Shown: piece by piece, positions 53,079 to 61,130 of the stretch
Layout of the letters: each line of letters starts with the position of its first letter
Position numbering within the stretch: the stretch's first letter is position 1
Origin: Tabrizicola caldifontis
Lineage (GTDB): Bacteria; Pseudomonadota; Alphaproteobacteria; Rhodobacterales; Rhodobacteraceae
Length of the DNA stretch: 64,000 nt
NCBI RefSeq assembly: GCF_004762095.1
Contig: NZ_SIJH01000013.1
Location: 1-64,000, forward strand
Reading direction: 5' to 3'
Position numbers and translations under genes: made by a program
Notes under the pieces: generated by a model
Seen by the model: the letters and a program-made list of their open reading frames with translations, nothing else
What the model was told of the DNA's origin: nothing
Databases searched by the model: none

Positions 53079-53783
53079 CTAGAGCGGCACGTCCTGACGC
53101 ATGTCCCGCCCGAAGAACTGGCGGATCTGCCGCACGATCTGGTCGGCGTGCGCGCGCGCGAGGCGGTCGCACAGTTCGATATCCCGCGCAGCAATCGCGG
53201 CGATGATCGCGTTGTGTTCGTCGGAATATTCCTGCGGCAGGCGGTCGTTGAACGACTGGTAATAAAGCCGGAGGATGCGGCGGCCTTCGTCCAGAAGCCG
53301 CAGTGTCAGCGAGGTGAAATACGGGTTCCGTCCGGCCTCGGCGATGGCGGCGTGGAAGTCGCGGTTCACCGCGATCATGGCCAGCGGATCCTGTGCAGCC
53401 ACGACCTGCGCATAGCGTTCCTGATGGGCGCGGATCACTTCCAGATCCTCGGGCCGGTGATATTGGGCGGCCAGTCTGGTCGTGACACGATACATCAGGG
53501 TGATGGCATCGAAGAAGGTGTGCAGCTTGGAAAAGTCGATGTTGGCCACGATCGCCGAACGGTTCGGCAGCGTCTCGACCAGGCCTTCGCCCGCCAGCCG
53601 CACCAGGGCCTCGCGTATCGGCGTGCGCGACATGCCGAAGCGTTCGGCAAGGTTGACCTCGTCGATCGGCCGTCCCGGGGGCAGTGTCAGTGTCAGGATC
53701 TCGTCCCGCAGCATTTCGTAGACTAGCTTGACCCCAGAGCCGCGTTTGCGTTCTGCAAGGGTTTCCTCGGATGTCTCGGCCAT
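53079..53783 (-). CDS. GntR-family (FCD) transcriptional regulator of the hydroxyproline cluster
   Basis: A 234-residue FadR-type regulator. The winged helix is near the N-terminus (YEMLRDEILTLTLPPGRPID, LAERFGMSRTPIREALVRLA), and the FCD effector domain spans about 95-220 with metal-binding Asp/His candidates (NRDFHAAIAEAG, DEHNAIIAAI). The ATG at 53783 is chosen; an in-frame opening to 53843 would take in the TGTCGACA site. It probably controls itself and the hydroxyproline genes, with an imino acid as effector. Confidence 0.87.
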   Translation of the reverse strand: MAETSEETLAERKRGSGVKLVYEMLRDEILTLTLPPGRPIDEVNLAERFGMSRTPIREALVRLAGEGLVETLPNRSAIVANIDFSKLHTFFDAITLMYRVTTRLAAQYHRPEDLEVIRAHQERYAQVVAAQDPLAMIAVNRDFHAAIAEAGRNPYFTSLTLRLLDEGRRILRLYYQSFNDRLPQEYSDEHNAIIAAIAARDIELCDRLARAHADQIVRQIRQFFGRDMRQDVPL

Positions 53784-53810
53784 GTCCTGCCCCTTGGTCA
53801 GCACACACTC

Positions 53811-53818
53811 TGTCGACA
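53811..53818. promoter_or_regulatory. TGTCGACA palindrome, candidate autoregulatory GntR operator
   Basis: The same eight-base core as at 53058-53065, 28 bases upstream of the GntR start codon, where an autoregulatory site would be expected. Confidence 0.5.
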
Positions 53819-54033
53819 ATTCACCTACCGCGATGCAGGCCACGGATCAATGACTTCCGCCAAAGGGGCGGACACTGCGGTCCCTGCGGCTGTCGCAGGT
53901 GCAGGTTTCCTGCCGCGCGGCCGGCTTGCGGCAAAAAAAAGCGGTAGTCACGCCCCTGTTTTCCTTTTGCCAGGGCCGTGGGCGATCAGACTAATCTGGC
54001 CGCATGCCAGCCGCGTGCCACAGGGAGGGATTG

Positions 54034-54732
54034 ATGCCCCGCAAGATTGTGCTTGTCCGCCACGGCGATGATCCGCCGGATGACCGGGTCGTCACCTTCG
54101 CCGTGGAAAACGGGTTCGAGCCGGTCTTCTCGCGACCCTTCAAGGGCGACATGCTGGGTCCACCCGGTCCGGATGTGGCAGGGTCGGTCGTCTATGGCGG
54201 GCCGTTCAACGTGTTCGAGGAAGACAAGCACTCCTTCCTGAACGACGAGGCCGCCTGGATCCGCGCCTGCATGGCGCAGGGCATCCCGCTTCTGGGGATC
54301 TGTCAGGGCGCCCAGCAGATCGCCCGTGTCCTTGGGGCCGAGGTCGGCCCCTACGATGATCCGGTGCACGAATTCGGCTACTATCCGATCTCGCCCACGC
54401 CCGAGGGCGTCGAGTTCCTTCCCCGAACCCTTTACATGACCCAGGCGCATTTTCACACCTTCGCCATCCCCGAGGGCGCGGTGCGGCTTGCCTCGAGCCC
54501 GCTTTATCCCAACCAGGCCTTCCGCTACGGCGACAGAACCTTCGGCGTCCAGTTCCATCCGGAATGCACCATCGAAGGCTTCCGTCGCTGGCAGTCGAAT
54601 AGCTGGGCGCCCTATGGCCAGCCCGGCGCGCAGGACAAGGCAGAACAGGATGCGCTGATGGCAGCGCATGACGCCGCGCAGGCCGACTGGTTCTACGGCT
54701 TCCTGCGAAAGCTGTTCGGCACTGCCCCATGA
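54034..54732 (+). CDS. Class I glutamine amidotransferase-like protein
   Basis: A 232-residue single-domain class I amidotransferase: MPRKIVLVRHGDDPPDDRVV at the start, catalytic Cys in LLGICQGAQQIARVLG, His and Glu in FGVQFHPECT. It has no attached synthetase domain. A good ribosome-binding site (AGGGAGGG) precedes the ATG. The stop overlaps the DMT permease start, beginning a four-gene coupled operon. The substrate is unknown; a gamma-glutamyl compound is possible. Confidence 0.75.
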   Translation: MPRKIVLVRHGDDPPDDRVVTFAVENGFEPVFSRPFKGDMLGPPGPDVAGSVVYGGPFNVFEEDKHSFLNDEAAWIRACMAQGIPLLGICQGAQQIARVLGAEVGPYDDPVHEFGYYPISPTPEGVEFLPRTLYMTQAHFHTFAIPEGAVRLASSPLYPNQAFRYGDRTFGVQFHPECTIEGFRRWQSNSWAPYGQPGAQDKAEQDALMAAHDAAQADWFYGFLRKLFGTAP

Positions 54733-55610
54733 TGGCCCTGTCGCAGCGCAATCCGCAGGCGTTCGGGGTTCTCGTGACACTGGCCGGCGTGATGATCTTC
54801 GTCCCCGATGCGCTGCTGATGCGGCTGATCGGCGGCGACATGCTGGCGCTTGCGGTCTGGCGCGGGCTTCTGGCCGGGGGCGTCCTGATTCTGGGCAACC
54901 TGCTGCTGGCGCCGGCCACGCTGCCGCAAAGGGGCGAATGGTTCGATCGAAAGGGCCTTCTCATCATCGGGCTGAACGCGGCGGGGGTGCTGTCCTGGTG
55001 TTCTGCCATGCAATACACCTCGGCCGCGAACGCGCTGCTGGTGCTGGCGATTGCGCCGTTCCTGGCCGCCCTCCTGTCCTATGTCCTGCTGAAGGAACGG
55101 ATCGACCGCGCCACGGGCCTGGCCATAGCGCTTGTGTTCGCGGGCGTGCTGATCATTGCATCGGGCAGCCTTGGCCACGGGCGTCTTCTGGGCGATGCCT
55201 TCGCGCTTCTGAACGCGTTCACGATCGCCGGCTACTACGTCACGCTTCGCACCACCGGCCGGCGCAACATGCTGCCGCATCTGGCGCTGGGGTCGACCCT
55301 GGGTGGGCTGCTTGCGTTGCCTGTCGCCGATTTCGAACCTGTGACCGGCACGCAGGCCCTGCTGATCCTGCTGTCCGGCGCCGTGATCCTGCCTGGGGCC
55401 GTCGGGCTTCTGATCCTCGGTCCCCGCTACCTGCCCGCGCCCGAAGTGACGATGATCACCCTGCTCGAGGTGATCCTGGGCCCGCTTCTCGTCTGGGCCG
55501 TGATCGGCGAGAACCCGGGCCAGTTGACCCTGATCGGCGGGGCGGTGATCGTGGCAACCGTCGTGCTGCACGCGATGCGCCGATTGAGCCTTGTCGAAAG
55601 CCCCGGCTGA
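54729..55610 (+). CDS. EamA/DMT-family transporter
   Basis: A 293-residue drug/metabolite transporter with ten hydrophobic segments in two EamA repeats: LLMRLIGGDMLALAVWRGLL and SAANALLVLAIAPFLAALLSY in the first, ALLNAFTIAGYYVTLRTTGR and APEVTMITLLEVILGPLLVW in the second. Start ATGATG at 54729/54732 overlaps the amidotransferase stop; its own stop overlaps the next start (TGATG). Probably exports or imports a small metabolite of the same pathway. Confidence 0.85.
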   Translation: MMALSQRNPQAFGVLVTLAGVMIFVPDALLMRLIGGDMLALAVWRGLLAGGVLILGNLLLAPATLPQRGEWFDRKGLLIIGLNAAGVLSWCSAMQYTSAANALLVLAIAPFLAALLSYVLLKERIDRATGLAIALVFAGVLIIASGSLGHGRLLGDAFALLNAFTIAGYYVTLRTTGRRNMLPHLALGSTLGGLLALPVADFEPVTGTQALLILLSGAVILPGAVGLLILGPRYLPAPEVTMITLLEVILGPLLVWAVIGENPGQLTLIGGAVIVATVVLHAMRRLSLVESPG

Positions 55611-56206
55611 TGCGCCTTCTCTTTGTTCATGCCCACCCGGTGCCGGAAAGCTTCAACAGCGCGCTGTGCAAGGCGGCGGTCGATACCGCGCTTGCCAGAG
55701 GGCACGATGTCCGCCTGATCGACCTGCACGCCGAGGGCTTCGACCCGGTAATGTCCACAAAAGAACGCCGTCTTTACAACGAGGAAGGCCCGCCCCCGCC
55801 CGACCTTCGGCCCCATGTCGAGGCCCTGCAATGGGCCGAAGGACTGATCTTCGTCTATCCGACCTGGTGGTATTCGCAGCCTGCCATCCTGAAGGGCTGG
55901 ATGGACCGGGTCTGGCGGCCCGGCATCACCTTCACTCTGCCCACCCCGACGCAGGCCATGCGGCCCGCGCTGACCAATGTGCGGCTGATTGGCGTGATCA
56001 CCACCTTCGGTTCGCCCTGGTGGTTCTGGACCTTGCTGATCGGTGCTCCGGGGCGCAAGATCATGCTGCGCGGCCTGCGCTTCTGCACCCATCCGCGGAC
56101 CAGAACCTTCTGGCTTGGTCTGCACGAGATGGACACCCAGACTGATGCGGCGCGGCGCCGTTATCTTGACCGGGTGCGCGCCCGGATTGCGCGCATACCG
56201 GTCTAG
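55610..56206 (+). CDS. Flavodoxin-fold NAD(P)H oxidoreductase
   Basis: A 198-residue KefF/MdaB-type quinone reductase fold: LLFVHAHPVPESFNSALCKA at the N-terminus (flavin phosphate loop), IFVYPTWWYSQPAILKGWMD, and GVITTFGSPWWFW. It would use FMN/FAD and NAD(P)H for two-electron reduction of a quinone or similar acceptor. Translationally coupled to the DMT permease and followed after ten bases by the creatininase gene. Confidence 0.82.
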   Translation: MRLLFVHAHPVPESFNSALCKAAVDTALARGHDVRLIDLHAEGFDPVMSTKERRLYNEEGPPPPDLRPHVEALQWAEGLIFVYPTWWYSQPAILKGWMDRVWRPGITFTLPTPTQAMRPALTNVRLIGVITTFGSPWWFWTLLIGAPGRKIMLRGLRFCTHPRTRTFWLGLHEMDTQTDAARRRYLDRVRARIARIPV

Positions 56207-56215
56207 GGGGCAGGC

Positions 56216-56995
56216 ATGGGCCACATCGGGCATTGGGCCGAGCTGACCGCCCCCGATTTCGTCGCGCTCGATCTTTCGCATGCGGTGGCGATCCTGCCCA
56301 TCGGCGCGATCGAACAGCACGGGCCGCACCTGCCCATGTCGGTGGACCGCGATCTGACACTGGCGGTCCTGGCCCGCACCCTGCCGCTGATCCCGTCCGA
56401 CCTGACGGTGCTGGCCTTGCCGGTGCAGGCCATCGGCAAGAGCACCGAACATCTGGCGTGGCCCGGCACGCTGTCGCTGTCGGCCGACACGCTGGTGCGG
56501 GTCATTCACGACATTGCAGCCTCGATCCGCCGGGCGGGCATCCTGCGGGTGATGCTTCTGAACGGTCATGGTGGCAACCGGGCGGTTCTGGAGCTGGCCT
56601 GTCGCGACCTGCGCGCCGAGCTGGGCCTTGTCACAGCCCATGTCGCCTGGGATGACCTGGCCGGGGCAGGGGCCATCGCCGGCGAAGACGAGGCGCGCAA
56701 CGGCCTTCATGCCGGCGATGTCGAGACTTCGGCCATGCTGGCTGTGCATCCTGCGCTGGTCCGCATGGACCGGGCCGAGGATTTCGGCTCGGCCCATCGA
56801 AAATGGCAGGCGGCCCACCCGGATCTGGGCCTTGGCATGGCGCCGCTGCGCCCCGGCTGGCTGATGGGCGACCTTAACCCGAAAGGCGCCGTGGGCAATG
56901 CCGCCGCCGCCACGGCAGAAAAGGGCCAGAGGCTTCTGGACAATGCAGCCCGGAGCCTGGCCCGCCTGATCGCCGATTTCGCGCGGTTCTGCTAA
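56216..56995 (+). CDS. Creatininase-family amidohydrolase
   Basis: A 259-residue creatininase-fold protein: Glu/His metal ligands in IEQHGPHLP, Asp in VDRDL, LLNGHGGN, and the Glu ligand in HAGDVETS. Members hydrolyse cyclic or linear amides such as creatinine or formamidopyrimidine intermediates. In the operon with an amidotransferase-like protein and a transporter it probably acts on a small amide, but the sequence does not fix the substrate. Confidence 0.82.
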   Translation: MGHIGHWAELTAPDFVALDLSHAVAILPIGAIEQHGPHLPMSVDRDLTLAVLARTLPLIPSDLTVLALPVQAIGKSTEHLAWPGTLSLSADTLVRVIHDIAASIRRAGILRVMLLNGHGGNRAVLELACRDLRAELGLVTAHVAWDDLAGAGAIAGEDEARNGLHAGDVETSAMLAVHPALVRMDRAEDFGSAHRKWQAAHPDLGLGMAPLRPGWLMGDLNPKGAVGNAAAATAEKGQRLLDNAARSLARLIADFARFC

Positions 56996-57586
56996 GCCAT
57001 GCCGACGCTCCATCGCAACATCGCCGCGCCGCACCGCGCAGCTGGCCGATGCACCCCGAGGGTTTCGGGGGCCGCATCGCCGGTCCGGGCGCGGGTAATC
57101 GCAAGGCTATGTGCGGCTGACTGCCGACTGACCTGGCCCGGCAAGCGGGTCATGCGCAGATCTTTCGGCTGATCAAGGCCGCAGCGACCGGCGTCAGGAT
57201 CCGACTTGCCACTTGCTGTGTGACGGAACCCATCTTTCGGCCCGTCTGGCACGATCGGCTGCCAAGGCCGGCCGTCACCGTCCCTGCGCTGTGTTTCGGC
57301 CCCCCTTTGGCCGCAACCTGCCGCAGGTCACCACAGGTGTCGCACTCGGGATGTGGCTGCCTGATGGCGGGATTGCGCGACAGCCCAAAACCTGCCCTTG
57401 CCGATCCGAGCTGCACGGCCTTTCTTCCCGGTTCAACGCGCAGAAGGCCGAAGCCTCGCTTGCGCCTTGACTTCCTTCCGCCGGATGACGTGGAATCCAT
57501 TCGGATCACGCCCCTGTTTTGCTTGCGTGAACGCTGCCACCGCGAGGCTTACGCTTTCGGGAACCGCCACACCCTGGACGTCCCGC
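56996..57586. other. 591-base spacer without a recognisable gene
   Basis: Between the creatininase gene and the FAD oxidoreductase. Several frames of 80-160 codons are open on both strands, but their sequences are rich in Arg/Pro/Cys with no family motif. It presumably holds the promoter of the downstream gene. I see no RNA gene or repeat in it. Confidence 0.45.
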
Positions 57587-58993
57587 ATGAGCAGCATCTC
57601 CGGCAAGACCACGACCGACTGGGCCGCCTTCGCAGCCGCCCTTGCCCCGGTCGAGGTGATCGACGAGCCGGTCCTGGTCAGAAAGCGCAGCCGTGACTTC
57701 TTCTGGTATTCCCCGATCCTGGATCGACGCCTGAAGGCCTGCTTCGGCGATCTTGTTGCCCGACCGAAATCCCCCGCCGAGATGGCGCGCTGTCTCTCCC
57801 TCGCGGCGCGTCACCGCGTCCCCGTGACGCTGCGCGGCGGGGGGACAGGCAACTACGGTCAGTCGGTGCCGATGGAAGGTGGCCTGATCATCGACACCAC
57901 CGCCATGGGCGAGATCCTGGAAATCGGCCCGGATTTCGTCCGCGTCCAGGCCGGCTGCAACATCGCGAAGCTGAACCAAGCGCTGAAGGAAAAGGGCCGC
58001 GAACTGCCGATCTTCCCCTCGACCCAGGACATCGCCACCATCGGCGGCTTCATCTCGGGCGGGTCGGCGGGCATCGGCACCGTGAGCCACGGCATGTTGC
58101 GCGACGCCGGCAACATCCTGGAAATCCGTGCGCTTTCGGCCGAGGATCCCCCGCGCGAGGTGGTGTTCTCGGGTGAGGGGATCAACATGATCCACCACGC
58201 CTGGGGCATCAACGGCGTGATAACCGAACTGGCCCTGCGGACCGTCCCGACAGAGGACTGGATCGGCTGCATCGTCACCTTCGATGACTACCTCGTTTGC
58301 CATGCAGCCGCCATCGACCTGGCCCTGTCGGAAACGATCCGCCGCAAGCTCTGTTCAACGCTGGACGCCCGCATCGGCACCTATTTCGATCGCCTGAAAG
58401 GGATCGTCCCCGAGGGTCACGCCATGCTGGTCACCCTGATCCCCCGCGATCAGATGGGTGATTTCCGTGCACTGGTCGCCCGCCACGGGGGGCATGTCGC
58501 CCTGGCCATGGACGAGGCCGAGCGGACCGCGCGCAAGCTGCCGCATGTGTTCGAGTTCTCGTATAACCACACCACCCTGCAGGCCCTGAAATCCGATCGC
58601 AGCGTGACCTACCTTCAGGTTCTGTTTCCTGCACCGGTGAATGTTGCCAAGGTGGCCGAACTGCGGGCGGTGCTTGGCGATGACGTCTACATGCACCACG
58701 AATTTGCCCGCATGGGCGGCGACGTCGTTTCCTTCGACCTGCCTCTGGTGAAATACACCACCGATGAACGGCTGTATCAGATCATGGCCCTCTATCAGGC
58801 CCATGGCTGCCCCGTCTCGGACCCCCATTCCTGCATCATCGAGGATGGCGGCATGAAGAAGGCCGATTACCGCCATCTGGCCTGGAAAAAGCGGATGGAC
58901 CCGCTTGGCCTGCTGAACTCGCCGAAATCCCGCGAATGGGCGCGCGTGCGCGACCTGTCGCCCGAAGCCATCGAAGCCCTGCACCAGACCTGA
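57587..58993 (+). CDS. FAD-binding oxidoreductase (FAD_binding_4 / VAO-type)
   Basis: A 468-residue flavoprotein: [20 protein letters not shown] is the FAD pyrophosphate loop, [20 protein letters not shown] follows, and [18 protein letters not shown] closes the FAD domain. The C-terminal part resembles glycolate/lactate-oxidase-like caps ([20 protein letters not shown]). ATG 57587 is chosen as the start where family-like sequence begins. The gene 47 bases downstream encodes an exported binding protein; a shared substrate is likely but unknown. Confidence 0.8.
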   Translation: MSSISGKTTTDWAAFAAALAPVEVIDEPVLVRKRSRDFFWYSPILDRRLKACFGDLVARPKSPAEMARCLSLAARHRVPVTLRGGGTGNYGQSVPMEGGLIIDTTAMGEILEIGPDFVRVQAGCNIAKLNQALKEKGRELPIFPSTQDIATIGGFISGGSAGIGTVSHGMLRDAGNILEIRALSAEDPPREVVFSGEGINMIHHAWGINGVITELALRTVPTEDWIGCIVTFDDYLVCHAAAIDLALSETIRRKLCSTLDARIGTYFDRLKGIVPEGHAMLVTLIPRDQMGDFRALVARHGGHVALAMDEAERTARKLPHVFEFSYNHTTLQALKSDRSVTYLQVLFPAPVNVAKVAELRAVLGDDVYMHHEFARMGGDVVSFDLPLVKYTTDERLYQIMALYQAHGCPVSDPHSCIIEDGGMKKADYRHLAWKKRMDPLGLLNSPKSREWARVRDLSPEAIEALHQT

Positions 58994-59040
58994 CCCGGAC
59001 AAGGCGGCGCACCCGCCGGACCCCCAGCAAGGAGAACGCC

Positions 59041-60687
59041 ATGATCTTTTCGAACCGCCGCGGAAGACCCCTTCCCGATCATCTCGTCCGGGCCGCTAGG
59101 ACTGTCGGCAAGGACGCCATCAGCCGCCGCGAATTCCTGGCTACGGCAAGCGCCTTCGGCGCGACGACCGCCACCGCCTATGCCATGCTTGGACTCGCCA
59201 GCCCGGTGCGCGCCGAAGGAACGCCGGTCAAGGGCGGAACCCTGCGTGTCGGCATGCAGGTGATGGATCTGAAGGATCCGCGCATGGCCGACTGGTCGCA
59301 GATCGCCAACCTCGAGCGCCAGTTCCTGGAGCCCCTGGTCAAGTACACCTCGGACTTCACCTTCGAGGGCCGCCTTCTGGAAAGCTGGGAGGTGAACGAC
59401 GATGCCACGCACTATGTCCTGCATGTGCGGCCCGGCGTCACCTGGACGAACGGCGACACGCTTAACGCCGATGACGTGATCTTCAACATTCGCCGCTGGT
59501 GCGAGAAATCGGTGCCCGGCAATTCGATGGCTTCGCGCTTCGGGGTCCTGATCGACGACGCGACCGGCCGGGCCCGCGAGGGCGCGATCGTCAAGCTGGA
59601 CGACATGACGGTCGAACTGAACCTTTCGGCCCCCGACATCACCATCATCCCCAGCATGTCGGACTATCCGGCGCTGATCGTGCATCGCAGCTTCGATGAG
59701 ACGGGCGCAAATCTTGCGGCCAATCCGATCGGGACCGGGCCCTTCGAACTGGAAAGCCATGCTGTCGCCGGAAAGGCCCGGTTCGTCCGCCGAACCAACG
59801 GCGCCTGGTGGGCCGGTGAAGTGCACCTCGACGCGGTCGAGTTCATTGACCTGGGCAACGATCCGGCGGTCGAGGTGAATGCCTGGGGCAGCGATCTGAT
59901 CGACATGAACCAGCAATCCAGCGAGAATTTCGTCGATCTGCTCGATTCCCTTGGCCTTGTGCGTCACGAGATTGCCACCGCCAATACCGTCGTGGCGCGG
60001 ATGAACGTCAAGCAGGAGCCCTTCACTGACGTTCGGGTTCGGCAGGCGATCCAGGCGGCTGTCGACAATGCCAAGGTGCTTGAACTGGGCATCTCGGGTC
60101 GTGGAACGGTGGCCGAGAACCACCATGTCAGCCCGATCCACCCGGAATATGCCGAACTGCCCAAGCAGGTCCGCGATGCCGCCAAGGCCGTGGCCCTGCT
60201 GACCGAGGCCGGCCATATCGACACCGAGTTCGAGCTGATCTCGGTCGATCAGGATTACATGCAGGCATCCTGCGACGCCATTGCCGCGCAGATCAGCGAT
60301 GCCGGAATCAAGATCAAACGCACGGTGATGCCGGGTGGAACGTTCTGGAACGACTGGACGAAATATCCCTTCTCGATGACCAACTGGAACATGCGGCCCC
60401 TTGGGGTGCAGGTTCTGGCCCTGGCCTACCGTTCGGGCGAGCCGTGGAACGAAAGCGCCTATTCGAACCCTGAGTTCGACTCCAGGCTGCAGAAAGCCCT
60501 CGCAACCGCGGATGTCGAGGCACGCCGCGCGATCATGGCCGAACTGGAAGCGATCCTGCAAGGTGACGGCGTGATCATTCAGCCCTTCTGGCAGAACACT
60601 TATGCCCACAGCAGCCCCAGGGTGAAGGGCTACCGCATTCACCAGACCAGCGAGCTGGATCTGGGCGGGATCTGGCTGGAGGGCTGA
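59041..60687 (+). CDS. Tat-exported ABC substrate-binding protein, family 5 (peptide/nickel type)
   Basis: A 548-residue family 5 binding protein with an N-terminal twin-arginine signal ([20 protein letters not shown]). Mature motifs are [54 protein letters not shown] and [22 protein letters not shown] provides a strong ribosome-binding site. No cognate permease or ATPase gene is in the window, and a terminator follows, so it is an orphan binding protein here. Confidence 0.9.
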   Translation: MIFSNRRGRPLPDHLVRAARTVGKDAISRREFLATASAFGATTATAYAMLGLASPVRAEGTPVKGGTLRVGMQVMDLKDPRMADWSQIANLERQFLEPLVKYTSDFTFEGRLLESWEVNDDATHYVLHVRPGVTWTNGDTLNADDVIFNIRRWCEKSVPGNSMASRFGVLIDDATGRAREGAIVKLDDMTVELNLSAPDITIIPSMSDYPALIVHRSFDETGANLAANPIGTGPFELESHAVAGKARFVRRTNGAWWAGEVHLDAVEFIDLGNDPAVEVNAWGSDLIDMNQQSSENFVDLLDSLGLVRHEIATANTVVARMNVKQEPFTDVRVRQAIQAAVDNAKVLELGISGRGTVAENHHVSPIHPEYAELPKQVRDAAKAVALLTEAGHIDTEFELISVDQDYMQASCDAIAAQISDAGIKIKRTVMPGGTFWNDWTKYPFSMTNWNMRPLGVQVLALAYRSGEPWNESAYSNPEFDSRLQKALATADVEARRAIMAELEAILQGDGVIIQPFWQNTYAHSSPRVKGYRIHQTSELDLGGIWLEG

Positions 60688-60711
60688 TCATCACACCCGC
60701 ACCGCAGGGGA

Positions 60712-60740
60712 GGGGCCGGGAAACCGGCCCCTTTCTGTTT
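60712..60740 (+). terminator. Rho-independent terminator after the binding-protein gene
   Basis: GGGGCCGG (60712-60719) and CCGGCCCC (60724-60731) close a GAAA tetraloop, followed by TTTCTGTTT. A textbook terminator 24 bases after the stop codon. Confidence 0.85.
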
Positions 60741-61130
60741 CCGCGCGGGCGCGCCAAGTGAAACTGTGGCATTCCGCCGCCCTCGGTCTTTTCCCTAAGG
60801 CCCGGCGCTTGCAGCGTACCCCGTCCGGGAATGGTGCCGGCGGGCCTTTGCGATCTTCCGAACCGGGCAGGCGGACGCCACGCGGCAACGGTCGCCCCCG
60901 ATCTAGGTGCGCCTAATCCACCCGGCGATCATCAGCCGTGACGAGATGCGCCCCGCTTCCACGCCCGACCCGAACCACTTTCTTCCCTTTCCGCCATGCG
61001 GCGCAACGCCAGGGCACGGATGCCCGGAACTGCGCCGCCTCATGGCCCCGTCATGGCGCGCGGAGGGATGTCAAGGCGTCATGCCGGGGCGTCGAACCTG
61101 CGGAAGTCGGCTATCAGTCCAAGTTTGACA
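60741..61130. other. 390-base spacer between convergent transcripts, no gene recognised
   Basis: After the terminator and before the end of the minus-strand dehydrogenase gene. Open frames exist but read as random high-GC sequence; no hairpin or repeat stands out. Confidence 0.45.

Noticed and set aside
53931-53941. Run of eight or nine A residues as a terminator
   Set aside because: No stem precedes the run of T on the minus strand, and nothing ends there; it is in the spacer between two divergent genes.
58867-60642. Long open frame (591 codons) antisense to the family 5 binding protein
   Set aside because: The sense frame has a Tat signal, ribosome-binding site and terminator.
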